A DNA stretch of 30,749 nt, taken from an uncultured Collinsella sp. (GTDB lineage: Bacteria; Actinomycetota; Coriobacteriia; Coriobacteriales; Coriobacteriaceae). The notes under the pieces are model-generated. The model saw nothing but the letters and a program-made list of their open reading frames with translations. It was not told the origin of the DNA and did no database searches. Each line of letters opens with the position of its first letter. Position 1 is the first letter of the stretch. Positions 7,978 to 15,494 of this stretch are shown in pieces. The stretch is from NCBI GenBank assembly GCA_900768795.1, contig CAAGEH010000022.1, forward strand, positions 1 through 30,749. The letters are read 5' to 3'. Made by a program: the position numbers and the translations under genes.

Positions 7978-8400
7978 CTACTCTCCCTGGACCAGTGCAA
8001 ACGACATCTCCGCCGTGCAGCAGACGTCATCGCCGACACGCGCTTCGCCTTTCGCGAAACGGAACGGGCCGCGGGCGCGCGTTATCTTGCAGGTGAGCTC
8101 GACCGTGTCGCCCGGTCGAACCGGATGCCTGAAGCGCACCTTATCGAGCGTGGTGTAGAACGGCGTAGCACCCTCTGCAGCCTCATCGCCCAGCAGGAGC
8201 ACGCAACAATTCTGCGCGAGCATCTCGCAGAGAATCACGCCGGGAACGACCGGGTTGCCGGGAAAATGTCCCTGAACGAAGTATTCGTCCCCGGTAATCG
8301 TCACCCTTCCATGTGCTTCCTCGCCCACGAGCTCCGCCTCATCGAGCAGGAGCATCGGCTCGCGATGCGGAAGAACCTTTTTCAATTCCTCTTTGTTCAT
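7978..8400 (-). CDS. fabZ: 3-hydroxyacyl-ACP dehydratase FabZ
   Basis: FabZ removes water from 3-hydroxyacyl-ACP to give trans-2-enoyl-ACP. The 140-residue hot-dog-fold protein has PHREPMLLLDE near the N-terminus and the active-site strand and helix GHFPGNPVVPGVILCEMLAQ, with catalytic His45 and Glu59. Length is typical. It lies between accB and accC with spacings of about 10 nt, the same position as in the Streptococcus cluster. No FabA or FabM isomerase is in the window, so how unsaturated chains arise cannot be told from here. Confidence 0.96.
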   Translation of the reverse strand: MNKEELKKVLPHREPMLLLDEAELVGEEAHGRVTITGDEYFVQGHFPGNPVVPGVILCEMLAQNCCVLLLGDEAAEGATPFYTTLDKVRFRHPVRPGDTVELTCKITRARGPFRFAKGEARVGDDVCCTAEMSFALVQGE

Positions 8401-8410
8401 GGTGCTTCTC

Positions 8411-8899
8411 CTACTTGATCTTCATAAGGCAGCTGTCGAATTCGACCAGGTCGCCGTCGGCGGCGCAGATTTCGACGACTTCTCCGTCCCTTTCCGCCGT
8501 GACCTCGTTCAAGACCTTCATAGCCTCGATGATGCACAGCGTCTCGCCGGCTTTAACCTTGCTCCCCACCTGCACAAACGGCTCTGCACCGGGAGACGGG
8601 GCGGCATAGAACACACCCACCATGGGGGCCTTGACCTCAAGCGCATCGACATCGTCTGCGTCCGCTGGGGATACCGCCCGTGCCGTCTCGGACGTCTCGG
8701 GAGCGGCTCCAGATGCAGGAACTGCCACCGGAGCTGCCGCCACCGGAGTCGCCATCGGAACGGGAACGGCCACGGGAGCGGGGTTCACACCCCCGCGCTC
8801 AAGCTCGACAGCCGTGCCGTCGGCCTCTTCTACACGGACGCGCGTAAGGCCGCGCCCTTCCATGACGTCTGCTATCTCGGCAAGTCTCTTTGAATCCAT
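8411..8899 (-). CDS. accB: Biotin carboxyl carrier protein of acetyl-CoA carboxylase
   Basis: AccB carries biotin between AccC and AccDA. The 162-residue protein has a short N-terminal helical part, an Ala/Pro/Val-rich flexible linker (about residues 39-80), and a C-terminal biotinyl domain with the attachment motif EAMKVLNE. The biotin lysine is Lys128, about 35 residues from the C-terminus as in the family. It lies 2 nt after fabF. The divergent birA at the head of the operon encodes the ligase expected to modify this lysine. Confidence 0.96.
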   Translation of the reverse strand: MDSKRLAEIADVMEGRGLTRVRVEEADGTAVELERGGVNPAPVAVPVPMATPVAAAPVAVPASGAAPETSETARAVSPADADDVDALEVKAPMVGVFYAAPSPGAEPFVQVGSKVKAGETLCIIEAMKVLNEVTAERDGEVVEICAADGDLVEFDSCLMKIK

Positions 8900-8901
8900 A
8901 G

Positions 8902-10149
8902 CTAGCTCCTCTTATAAGCGCGCAGGGCGACTGCGGCGTTATGGCCGCCAAAACCAAGGTTGTTCGAAAGCGCCCAGGTAAGATCGGCACGAACCGCGCG
9001 ATTGGGCGTGTAGTCCAAATCACATGCCGGATCGGGTGTGTGGTAATTGATGGTCGGGGGAACGATTCCCTGCTCGAGTGCCATGGCGCATGCCATGACC
9101 TCGATGGCTCCCGTGGCTCCGATCATGTGCCCCGTCATCGACTTGGTCGACGAGATGTGGGCGGACCGTGCAGCGTCCTCACCGAGCGCGCGCTTGAATC
9201 CCGCGGTCTCCGACGAGTCGTTGAGCTTCGTCGAGGTTCCGTGCGCGTTGATGTAGAGACCCTCTTGCGGCTTGACTCCGCCCTCTGCCACTGCAAGCGA
9301 AATCGCGCGCGCAATACCCGAGGCATCCGGGTCGGGACTCGTGATGTGGTAGGCATCATCGGTGTTGCCGTATCCCACGACCTCGGCGTAGATGTGAGCT
9401 CCGCGCGCCTCGGCGTGCTCCATGCTCTCGAGCGCGAGCACGCAGGCGCCCTCACCCATAACGAAACCGTCGCGGTCCGCATCGAAGGGGCGGCAGGCCA
9501 ACGCAGGATCGGGATTGGTCGTGAGCGCGCGGCATGCGGCGAAACCTGCGATCGCGTCGGGGATAATCGCCGCCTCGGTTCCGCCGGCGAGAATCGCATC
9601 GGCGTAACCGTGCTTAATGGCGTGGAAAGCCTCGCCGACCGAATGGGCAGACGTGGCGCATGCGGTGACGACGGGAAGCGTGGGACCTGTTGCCTTGTGC
9701 CTGATGGCGATATTTCCGCTCGCCATGTTGGGGATCATCATCGCGATCATGTACGGCGAGGCGCGCCTCGGCCCACGTGCCGAAATGGTATGGACGTTCT
9801 CGACGAGCGTCTCCATGCCACCGACGCCCGAGCCGACGTAGACGCCCAAGCGATCGTGGTCGATCGCGCCTTCCTGGTCCAGGCCCGAATCGTGCATCGC
9901 CTCGTCGGATGCCGCGAGCGCAAACTGCACGAAGGGGTCAAGATGCTTGGCCTCTCGCTTGCCAAAGTACTCGACGCCGTCGAATCCCTTGACCTCTGCC
10001 GCGACCTTGACGTTGAACCCCTCGGTATCGAAATGTGTGATCGGCCCGATTCCGCAGGTACCGGCGCACATCGCAGCCCATGTGGCAAGCGCGGTGTTGC
10101 CCAACGGCGATACCGCTCCGATTCCCGTGATAGCTACCCTATGTTCCAT
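8902..10149 (-). CDS. fabF: Beta-ketoacyl-ACP synthase II
   Basis: FabF condenses malonyl-ACP with acyl-ACP in each elongation round. The Cys-His-His triad is visible: Cys164 in TACATSAHS, His303 in NAHGTSTKLND, His341 in KSMTGHMIGATG, almost the same numbers as E. coli FabF. The frame is open to a GTG at 10167, but AGGGAG sits six bases before the ATG at 10149. That start gives 415 residues, close to E. coli's 413, so I chose it. It follows fabG by about 40 nt. Confidence 0.95.
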   Translation of the reverse strand: MEHRVAITGIGAVSPLGNTALATWAAMCAGTCGIGPITHFDTEGFNVKVAAEVKGFDGVEYFGKREAKHLDPFVQFALAASDEAMHDSGLDQEGAIDHDRLGVYVGSGVGGMETLVENVHTISARGPRRASPYMIAMMIPNMASGNIAIRHKATGPTLPVVTACATSAHSVGEAFHAIKHGYADAILAGGTEAAIIPDAIAGFAACRALTTNPDPALACRPFDADRDGFVMGEGACVLALESMEHAEARGAHIYAEVVGYGNTDDAYHITSPDPDASGIARAISLAVAEGGVKPQEGLYINAHGTSTKLNDSSETAGFKRALGEDAARSAHISSTKSMTGHMIGATGAIEVMACAMALEQGIVPPTINYHTPDPACDLDYTPNRAVRADLTWALSNNLGFGGHNAAVALRAYKRS

Positions 10150-10189
10150 CTCGTTCTCCCTCATCACATACGCGTCAATCGACGGTTAT

Positions 10190-10963
10190 CTACATAGCCA
10201 TGCCGCCGTCGACGCGGATGACCTCGCCGGTGACATATGCAGCCGCATCGCTCGCCAAGAAGCGCACGACAGATGCGACCTCGTCCGCTGTAGCGAGACG
10301 CCCGAGCGGAATCTGCTTCTCATACTGTTCACGTACTTTTTCGGGCAGACTCGCCGTCATATCGGTCTCGACAAACCCGGGCGCGACGGCGTTCACCGTG
10401 ACCCCGCGCGAAGCGAGTTCGCGCGCGACCGACTTGGTAAGCCCGATAAGGCCCGCCTTGCTCGCGGCGTAGTTGACCTGGCCGGCGTTGCCCATAAGTC
10501 CCACGACCGATGCCATATTGATGATCCTGCCGCCGCGCTGGCGCATGAACGTCCTGTTCAACGCGCGAATCGTGTTGAAAGCGCCCTTGAGATTCACCTT
10601 GAGCACGCGGTCGAAATCCTCATCTTTCATGCGCATCATGAGACCGTCGCGCGTAATGCCCGCGTTGTTGACGAGCGCCCACACGCTGCCGAAATCGTCG
10701 AGAACGCGCTTTACCGTATCTGCAACCTCGGAGGAATCCGAAACATCGCACCGATACGCATGTGCCGTGGCGCCTTTTTCGCGCACAGCGGCACATGCCT
10801 CTTCGGCGGCGGCGGTATTACCGGCATATACCAGAGCGATATCGAAGCCGTCGGCAGCAAGACCTTCGGCGCAGGCGCGACCGATGCCGCGCGATGCGCC
10901 CGTGACAAGCGCCACGGGACGAGTCGTGTCTCGATCGATTGATGCGGAGGTATCGTGAGCCAT
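10190..10963 (-). CDS. fabG: 3-oxoacyl-ACP reductase
   Basis: FabG reduces 3-oxoacyl-ACP with NADPH. The 257-residue short-chain dehydrogenase has the cofactor motif TGASRGIG (21-28), NNAG (99-102), and the catalytic Ser152, Tyr165 and Lys169 (YAASK). The C-terminus TGEVIRVDGGMAM is typical of FabG. It starts 5 nt after the fabD stop; its ribosome site GGGGAG runs into that stop codon. The N-terminus is about a dozen residues longer than E. coli FabG. Confidence 0.96.
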   Translation of the reverse strand: MAHDTSASIDRDTTRPVALVTGASRGIGRACAEGLAADGFDIALVYAGNTAAAEEACAAVREKGATAHAYRCDVSDSSEVADTVKRVLDDFGSVWALVNNAGITRDGLMMRMKDEDFDRVLKVNLKGAFNTIRALNRTFMRQRGGRIINMASVVGLMGNAGQVNYAASKAGLIGLTKSVARELASRGVTVNAVAPGFVETDMTASLPEKVREQYEKQIPLGRLATADEVASVVRFLASDAAAYVTGEVIRVDGGMAM

Positions 10964-10968
10964 ATCGG

Positions 10969-11907
10969 TTACTCCCCTGCCTTAAGAAGTTCGGACGCGA
11001 TAGCGTCCACCTGCTCAGCCGTCTCGCAATTGAGCGCGACGACATCGCTGAGCGTTCGTTTGACAAGTCCGGTCAACGTCTTTCCGGGACCGACCTCGAC
11101 AAACGTGTCGACGCCAAGCGCACGAAGGTGCTCGAGCGTTCTGACCCACTGGACCGGATGGCAGACCTGTCCCGACAGCAGCTCCGCGGAGGCGTCAGAA
11201 TCCGCTGGATATTCTTCAGCGGTCATGTTGGCAACGACCGGGATCAGCGGTGTTTTGGGCATATGCCCGCCTGCCATGTACTCCGCAAGACCCTGTGCGG
11301 CATCGGCCATATACGGGCTATGGAACGCGCCGGAAACGGCGAGCTTCATCGCACGCCCGCCCGCGGTCTTGACAAGGCCGTCGAGCTTTTCGCACGCCTC
11401 GGGCGACCCGGCGACAACCGTCTGCTTGGGGCTGTTGTAATTGACGGGCCAGCATTCTGCGCCCGCCTCTTTTGCCAGACGCTCCACCTCAGGAGCCTCG
11501 AGCTTGACCACGGCGCGCATGGCGCCAGGATGAGTCTTTGCGGCGGTATCCATGAGTTCCGCTCGATGGCACACGAGCTCAAAGCCCTCGCGCGTACCGT
11601 AGGCACCGGCAAACGTCAGAGCCGCAACCTCGCCGAGCGAAAAACCGGCAACGGCAACGGGCACGATTCCGCGCTCGCCCAATGCGCGCGCTGCCGCCAA
11701 ATCGTGTGCAAACACGCACGGCTGGGTGTTGATGGTCTGCGAAAGCTCCTCTTTGGAAGCGCTTCGGCATTGATCGGTTGTACCCGGACGATATGAATCG
11801 GCCTGAGCGAACACGTCCGCCGCAGCCGGAGAGGCAACGATAAGGTCCACGCCCATGGCTGGATGCTGAGCACCCTGGCCAGCAAACAGAAAAGCTACTT
11901 TACCCAC
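10969..11907 (-). CDS. fabD: Malonyl-CoA:ACP transacylase
   Basis: FabD moves malonyl from CoA to AcpP, supplying the condensing enzymes. The 312-residue protein begins with FLFAGQGAQHPAMG (GQGAQ oxyanion motif), has the nucleophile Ser90 in GFSLGE and the catalytic His196 in SGAFHSPYM. The elbow reads GFSLGE where E. coli has GHSLGE, a tolerated variation. It overlaps the end of fabK by 13 nt. Confidence 0.96.
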   Translation of the reverse strand: MGKVAFLFAGQGAQHPAMGVDLIVASPAAADVFAQADSYRPGTTDQCRSASKEELSQTINTQPCVFAHDLAAARALGERGIVPVAVAGFSLGEVAALTFAGAYGTREGFELVCHRAELMDTAAKTHPGAMRAVVKLEAPEVERLAKEAGAECWPVNYNSPKQTVVAGSPEACEKLDGLVKTAGGRAMKLAVSGAFHSPYMADAAQGLAEYMAGGHMPKTPLIPVVANMTAEEYPADSDASAELLSGQVCHPVQWVRTLEHLRALGVDTFVEVGPGKTLTGLVKRTLSDVVALNCETAEQVDAIASELLKAGE

Positions 11908-12839
11908 TTCGCTGCTCCCAAAAGAACTTGTTCAGCACCTGTAACCAGATCATTTACGATTGTCTCCGCGCTCTCGCACTCCTTAACCATGCCGGCGATC
12001 TGCCCGCACAGGAAGGAGCCCTCGTCGTAATTGCCGTCCTTGGCGGCTTTGCGCAGGGCGCCCGTACCGAGCTCCGCGAGCTCCTCGGGGGTCGCGCCCG
12101 CGTTCTCGCGCGCGCGATACTCGTTTGAGAAGGGGTTCTTGAGCGCACGGACCGGATGTCCGGTCGAGCGCCCCGTTGCCCTCGTCGAGGTATCTTTTGC
12201 CTTAAGGACGAGCTCCTTGTACGTCTCCGAGACGGTGCACTCGTCGGCGACGAGAAAACGCGTGCCGACCTGAACGCCCACGGCTCCGAGCATCAGCGCA
12301 GCAGCTACACCGCGACCGTCCGCGATTCCTCCAGCAGCGATTACGGGAATCTTGACCGCATCGACCACCTGCGGAACGAGCGCCATCGTCGTCGATTCGC
12401 CGATATGTCCGCCCGATTCCGTGCCTTCGGCGACGACCGCCGTAGCACCCGCACGCTCGACCAAGCGGGCAAGGGCGACCGAGGCGACCACGGGGATAAC
12501 CTTGATGCCCGCCGCGCGCCAAGCCTTCATGTACTTGGTCGGGTTGCCGGCACCGGTCACCACCACGGGGACCTTCTCATCGATTACAACCTGCGCGACC
12601 TCGTCGGCAAACGGGCTCATGAGCATGACGTTGACACCGAACGGCTTGTCGGTTTTCTCGCGCAGCTGGTGAATCTGATCGCGCAACCAATCTGCATTGG
12701 CGTTCATCGCGGCGATGATTCCCAGGCCGCCCGCCTCGGACACCGCAGAGGCAAGCGAAGCGTCGGCAATCCAAGCCATGCCGCCCTGGAAAACCGGCGC
12801 GTCGATTCCCAAGAGATCGCAAAGAGGAGTCCTGAGCAT
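11895..12839 (-). CDS. fabK: Enoyl-ACP reductase II (FMN-dependent)
   Basis: FabK is a TIM-barrel flavoprotein that reduces enoyl-ACP, replacing FabI. FabK-type reductases are insensitive to triclosan. The 314-residue protein starts PLCDLLGIDAPVFQGGMAWI, has the phosphate-binding stretch VIAAGGIADGRGV and ALMLGAVGVQVGTRF, and the conserved His145 in ESGGHIGE, at the position of His144 of S. pneumoniae FabK. It lies 2 nt after acpP and overlaps fabD. FabK at this place is the Streptococcus/Firmicutes arrangement. Actinobacteria of the mycobacterial type use InhA and a large FAS I instead. Confidence 0.95.
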   Translation of the reverse strand: MLRTPLCDLLGIDAPVFQGGMAWIADASLASAVSEAGGLGIIAAMNANADWLRDQIHQLREKTDKPFGVNVMLMSPFADEVAQVVIDEKVPVVVTGAGNPTKYMKAWRAAGIKVIPVVASVALARLVERAGATAVVAEGTESGGHIGESTTMALVPQVVDAVKIPVIAAGGIADGRGVAAALMLGAVGVQVGTRFLVADECTVSETYKELVLKAKDTSTRATGRSTGHPVRALKNPFSNEYRARENAGATPEELAELGTGALRKAAKDGNYDEGSFLCGQIAGMVKECESAETIVNDLVTGAEQVLLGAAKWVK

Positions 12840-12841
12840 GC

Positions 12842-13078
12842 TTATTTCTCCAGCTGAGCCTCAACGGCACTGACGAACTCGCCGACCGTCTTGGGGTTCT
12901 CGTCCGTGTCAAGCTCGATGCCGAACTCGTCCTCGACGGCAACGAGGATCTCGACGGTTCCAAGGCTGTCAAGACCGAGCTCCTCGAGCGTGGACTCCGG
13001 CTTCATCTCGACGTCATCGAGACCGGCGGTCTCGCGGATGATGTCGCACACGCGATCGAAAGTCTTCTGGTCTGCCAT
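12842..13078 (-). CDS. acpP: Acyl carrier protein
   Basis: AcpP carries growing chains on a phosphopantetheine arm. From the ATG at 13078 the protein is 78 residues, acidic and helical. Ser38 in LGLDSLGTVE is the attachment site. An earlier in-frame start at 13111 would add 11 residues; AAGGAG six bases before 13078 decides for the shorter form. It follows fabH by 57 nt and precedes fabK by 2 nt. Confidence 0.97.
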   Translation of the reverse strand: MADQKTFDRVCDIIRETAGLDDVEMKPESTLEELGLDSLGTVEILVAVEDEFGIELDTDENPKTVGEFVSAVEAQLEK

Positions 13079-13135
13079 AATGTTCTCCTTTGTTCGTGCC
13101 CTTACGGGCATTGACTGATGCTGTATGTGAACCTG

Positions 13136-14092
13136 CTACCAGCGCAGCAGGTATCCACCGATATCGAGGCCGGCGCCAAAACCGACCAGTGCTATAAGAT
13201 CTCCCTGCTTAAGGGCTCCCTGGCGATTGAGCATGTCGAGCGCGAAGGGTATGCAGGCGCTCGAAATGTTGCCCGTCTGCTCCAGCGTGCGCACAACGCG
13301 CGCATCATCGATTCCCAGACGCTTTACCGCTTGAGCAAGAATGCGCTCATTTGCCTGATGAAAAATGAAGTGATCGATGTTGTCGGCGGAAATGTTCGCA
13401 TCCGCGCACAGGCGATCGATCGAATCGCAAATCGCATTGACGCCGAATTTGAAGACGCGACGTCCGTTCATAGACAGAACGCTCTGCCTTTGCTCGAACT
13501 GCTTGAACGGTGAAGTGCCCGTTATGCCGGGGACATTGAGCGTCTCGACGTCTGCCGCACAGGTGATATGCGCCGCAAGGGGGCTCTCGCCTCCCGCCTC
13601 GATCACCGCCGCGCCCGCGCCATCGCCAAAGAGCACGCACGTAGCGCGATCGTTCCAATCGAGTGCGCGGCTCATCTCTTCAGCTGCGACCACGAGTACA
13701 CGATGCGCACGATTGCGAGCGATATAGCCGTCCGCAACATCGAGCGCATAGACGAAACCGGCGCAAGCGGCGGAGACGTCGAACGCCGGGCACCATGCCC
13801 CGAGACGCTCCGCGATGGCACAGGCCTCTGCTGGAACAAGATGGTCGCCTGTCGTGGTGGAGCACACGATCAAATCAATAGAATCAATCGAAGTGCCGGC
13901 ATTCTCGAGGGCCCCTTGACATGCGGTAACGGCTATGTCATCAAGCGTCTCGCTCGAACACACGTGACGATTCTTGATTCCCGTACGGGAATAGATCCAT
14001 TCATCAGACGTGTCGAGGAACTTAGAGAGCTCATCGTTGGAAACAGTCCGCAAAGGCAATGCGGACCCTGTTCCAAGAATCGTGAAACCCAA
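13136..14092 (-). CDS. fabH: Beta-ketoacyl-ACP synthase III
   Basis: FabH starts chains by condensing acyl-CoA with malonyl-ACP. The 318-residue protein (E. coli 317) has catalytic Cys110 in DVSAACAGF, a histidine in FIFHQANERI and an asparagine in GNISSA. The start is a TTG at 14092 with AAGGA seven bases upstream; the product then begins MGFTILGTGSALP, aligned with the family. Longer in-frame starts (GTG 14116, ATG 14134) exist, but the ATG lies within the palindromic operator and both would add residues not seen in the family. It is the first gene of the operon, divergent from birA, with three operator copies in between. Confidence 0.94.
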   Translation of the reverse strand: MGFTILGTGSALPLRTVSNDELSKFLDTSDEWIYSRTGIKNRHVCSSETLDDIAVTACQGALENAGTSIDSIDLIVCSTTTGDHLVPAEACAIAERLGAWCPAFDVSAACAGFVYALDVADGYIARNRAHRVLVVAAEEMSRALDWNDRATCVLFGDGAGAAVIEAGGESPLAAHITCAADVETLNVPGITGTSPFKQFEQRQSVLSMNGRRVFKFGVNAICDSIDRLCADANISADNIDHFIFHQANERILAQAVKRLGIDDARVVRTLEQTGNISSACIPFALDMLNRQGALKQGDLIALVGFGAGLDIGGYLLRW

Positions 14093-14117
14093 AACGTCTT
14101 CCTTGTCTTCATTCACA

Positions 14118-14133
14118 TGTTGACCTGTTAACA
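14118..14133. promoter_or_regulatory. Operator palindrome O1 (fabH-proximal)
   Basis: TGTTGACCTGTTAACA, one of four copies of TGTTRAC-N2-GTYAACA. The symmetry extends to an 18-mer (14117-14134). It lies 25 nt upstream of the fabH TTG start, in the expected leader or promoter, so binding would directly affect fabH transcription. Confidence 0.7.
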
Positions 14134-14164
14134 TATGTTTGACAGGATAGCGAAGACATTAACT

Positions 14165-14180
14165 TGTTAACGCGTCAACT
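14165..14180. promoter_or_regulatory. Operator palindrome O2 (middle of fabH-birA gap)
   Basis: TGTTAACGCGTCAACT, 15 of 16 positions of TGTTRAC-N2-GTYAACA. On the minus strand it contains TTGACG, a possible -35, with TATCCT 23 nt further on; that spacing is too long to be sure of the promoter. Confidence 0.65.
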
Positions 14181-14185
14181 TTAAA

Positions 14186-14201
14186 TGTTGAGTAGTTAAC
14201 A
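14186..14201. promoter_or_regulatory. Operator palindrome O3 (birA-proximal)
   Basis: TGTTGAGTAGTTAACA, one mismatch from the shared pattern. Its centre is 21 bp (two helical turns) from O2, so both could be bound on one DNA face. It overlaps the predicted birA -35, which would couple birA to the same control as fabH. Confidence 0.65.
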
Positions 14202-14225
14202 TATTTGATTCACATGTAAGATAAT
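14196..14225 (+). promoter_or_regulatory. Predicted birA promoter
   Basis: TTAACA (14196-14201), an 18-nt spacer and GATAAT (14220-14225), giving a start near 14232, 39 nt before the birA ATG. The -35 overlaps operator O3. Confidence 0.5.
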
Positions 14226-14270
14226 TCTGCGTTATTCGATAAAAGCGAAGATTCAGAGAAGGAGCGAGCG

Positions 14271-15038
14271 ATGAACAGAGGTTGGAAACTCATAGAGGTT
14301 ACCGGGTCCACCAACACAGACCTCATTGAGGCGGGAAAGCAAGGGGCGCCCCATGGAACCGGGCTTGCGGCACGAAGACAAACCGCTGGCAGAGGGCGTC
14401 GAGGACATACATGGGACTCGACCGAAGGCAACCTGTTGCTATCCGTTATCCTGCGCCCGAATATCGCGTCAACCCAACTCACCGGGCTTGCGGCGGTATG
14501 CGGTCTTGCCATAGCGCATGAACTCAAGCAGCTCGATTACGATTACGGCGTAACCCTCAAATGGCCAAACGACCTAACCATAAACGACCGCAAGCTCGGA
14601 GGCGTGCTCGTTGAGGCTGCGATCGATAAGAATGGTGACCGTTTTGCCGTATGCGGAATTGCGATCAATATCGCCTACGCGCCCTCAGTCGTGGGCGATA
14701 ACGGGCTGACACCGATTTGCCTCAAAGACCTTAACGATAACGTTCCAGAACTCGAAACGCTCATTGACCGGGTGTACTCCTCGGTAATGGAGTACTCCAA
14801 CAGATGGGCAGCCGAACTCAACCAAAACGGACCCGATACTCCCCCGCTCGCACCTGTTATCGATGAATACCGGGCAAGCGTATCGTGGATCGGCAAATCC
14901 GTCCGCGTCGTATCTCCCAAAGGAGAAGAAATCGAGCACGGAGTGTTTGAAACGGTAGACGAACAGGGACGCGCGGTAATTCAAACAAGCCAGGGCATGC
15001 ACGCATTTCATCTAGAGCAGGCTTCTCTCAGGCTGTAA
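14271..15038 (+). CDS. birA: Biotin--[acetyl-CoA-carboxylase] ligase, without DNA-binding domain
   Basis: The enzyme makes biotinyl-AMP and transfers biotin to Lys of AccB. The 255-residue protein opens directly with the catalytic domain: GSTNTD (12-17), the biotinyl-AMP loop GRGRRGHTWDS (40-50) and KWPNDL (97-102) followed by KLGGVLVEA. A small C-terminal SH3-like domain follows. The N-terminal winged helix of E. coli BirA is absent (class I ligase), so it cannot itself be the repressor for the nearby palindromes. AAGGAG lies six bases before the ATG. It is divergent from the fabH operon and convergent with rpsJ. Confidence 0.94.
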   Translation: MNRGWKLIEVTGSTNTDLIEAGKQGAPHGTGLAARRQTAGRGRRGHTWDSTEGNLLLSVILRPNIASTQLTGLAAVCGLAIAHELKQLDYDYGVTLKWPNDLTINDRKLGGVLVEAAIDKNGDRFAVCGIAINIAYAPSVVGDNGLTPICLKDLNDNVPELETLIDRVYSSVMEYSNRWAAELNQNGPDTPPLAPVIDEYRASVSWIGKSVRVVSPKGEEIEHGVFETVDEQGRAVIQTSQGMHAFHLEQASLRL

Positions 15039-15060
15039 GCGACAGTAATAAATAGCAATC

Positions 15061-15098
15061 GAAAAAAGAAGCCCCACTGCTCAAGGCAATGGGGCTTC
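15061..15098 (-). terminator. Terminator of the str-rpsJ operon
   Basis: Perfect 9-bp stem GAAGCCCCA/TGGGGCTTC (15068-15076, 15090-15098) followed on the minus strand by TTTTTT. It lies 30 nt after the rpsJ stop. On the plus strand the stem follows birA but lacks a T-tract, so it mainly serves the minus strand. Confidence 0.85.
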
Positions 15099-15127
15099 AA
15101 AAATATCGACGCTAATCGAGATAAAGC

Positions 15128-15436
15128 TTAGAGCTTGATGTCGATGTCAACACCTGCGGGAAGGTCGAGACGCATAAGCGAATCGACGGTGCCGCTCGTC
15201 GGGTCGAGAATGTCGATAAGGCGCTTGTGGGTGCGCATCTCAAACTGCTCACGGCTGTCCTTGTTGACGTGCGGCGAGCGGATGACGGTGTACAGGTTGC
15301 GCTCGGTGGGCAGGGGGATCGGGCCGGAAACGCGGGCACCGGTCTTCTGCGCGGTCTCGACGATGAGCTTCGCGGACTGGTCGACAACCTCGTGATCATA
15401 GCCCTTGAGGCGGATCCTGATCTTCTGGCTAGACAA
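15128..15436 (-). CDS. rpsJ: 30S ribosomal protein S10
   Basis: S10 is a 30S head protein and, as NusE, a partner of NusB in antitermination. The 102-residue protein matches the family throughout: IRIRLKGYDHEVVDQSA, GPIPLPTERNLYTVIRSPHV, LPAGVDIDIKL. The start is TTG with GGAGG six bases upstream. It lies 58 nt after fusA and is followed by a terminator, so it belongs to the str operon here. Elsewhere it usually heads the S10 operon with rplC next, but rplC lies 12.6 kb away. Confidence 0.97.
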   Translation of the reverse strand: MSSQKIRIRLKGYDHEVVDQSAKLIVETAQKTGARVSGPIPLPTERNLYTVIRSPHVNKDSREQFEMRTHKRLIDILDPTSGTVDSLMRLDLPAGVDIDIKL

Positions 15437-15494
15437 CGTAAACCTCCAAATAATGCGAGCTAACTCGCTTAGTTACTTAACAAGTAACAAGAAC

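Noticed and set aside
14093..14134. Upstream ATG and GTG starts for fabH
   Set aside because: They add 8 or 14 residues absent from the family, and the ATG lies within operator O1; TTG at 14092 has a better ribosome site and gives normal length.
14139..14144. TTGACA on the plus strand as a birA -35
   Set aside because: No -10 lies at 16-18 nt, and it is about 130 nt from birA; TTAACA-18-GATAAT fits better.
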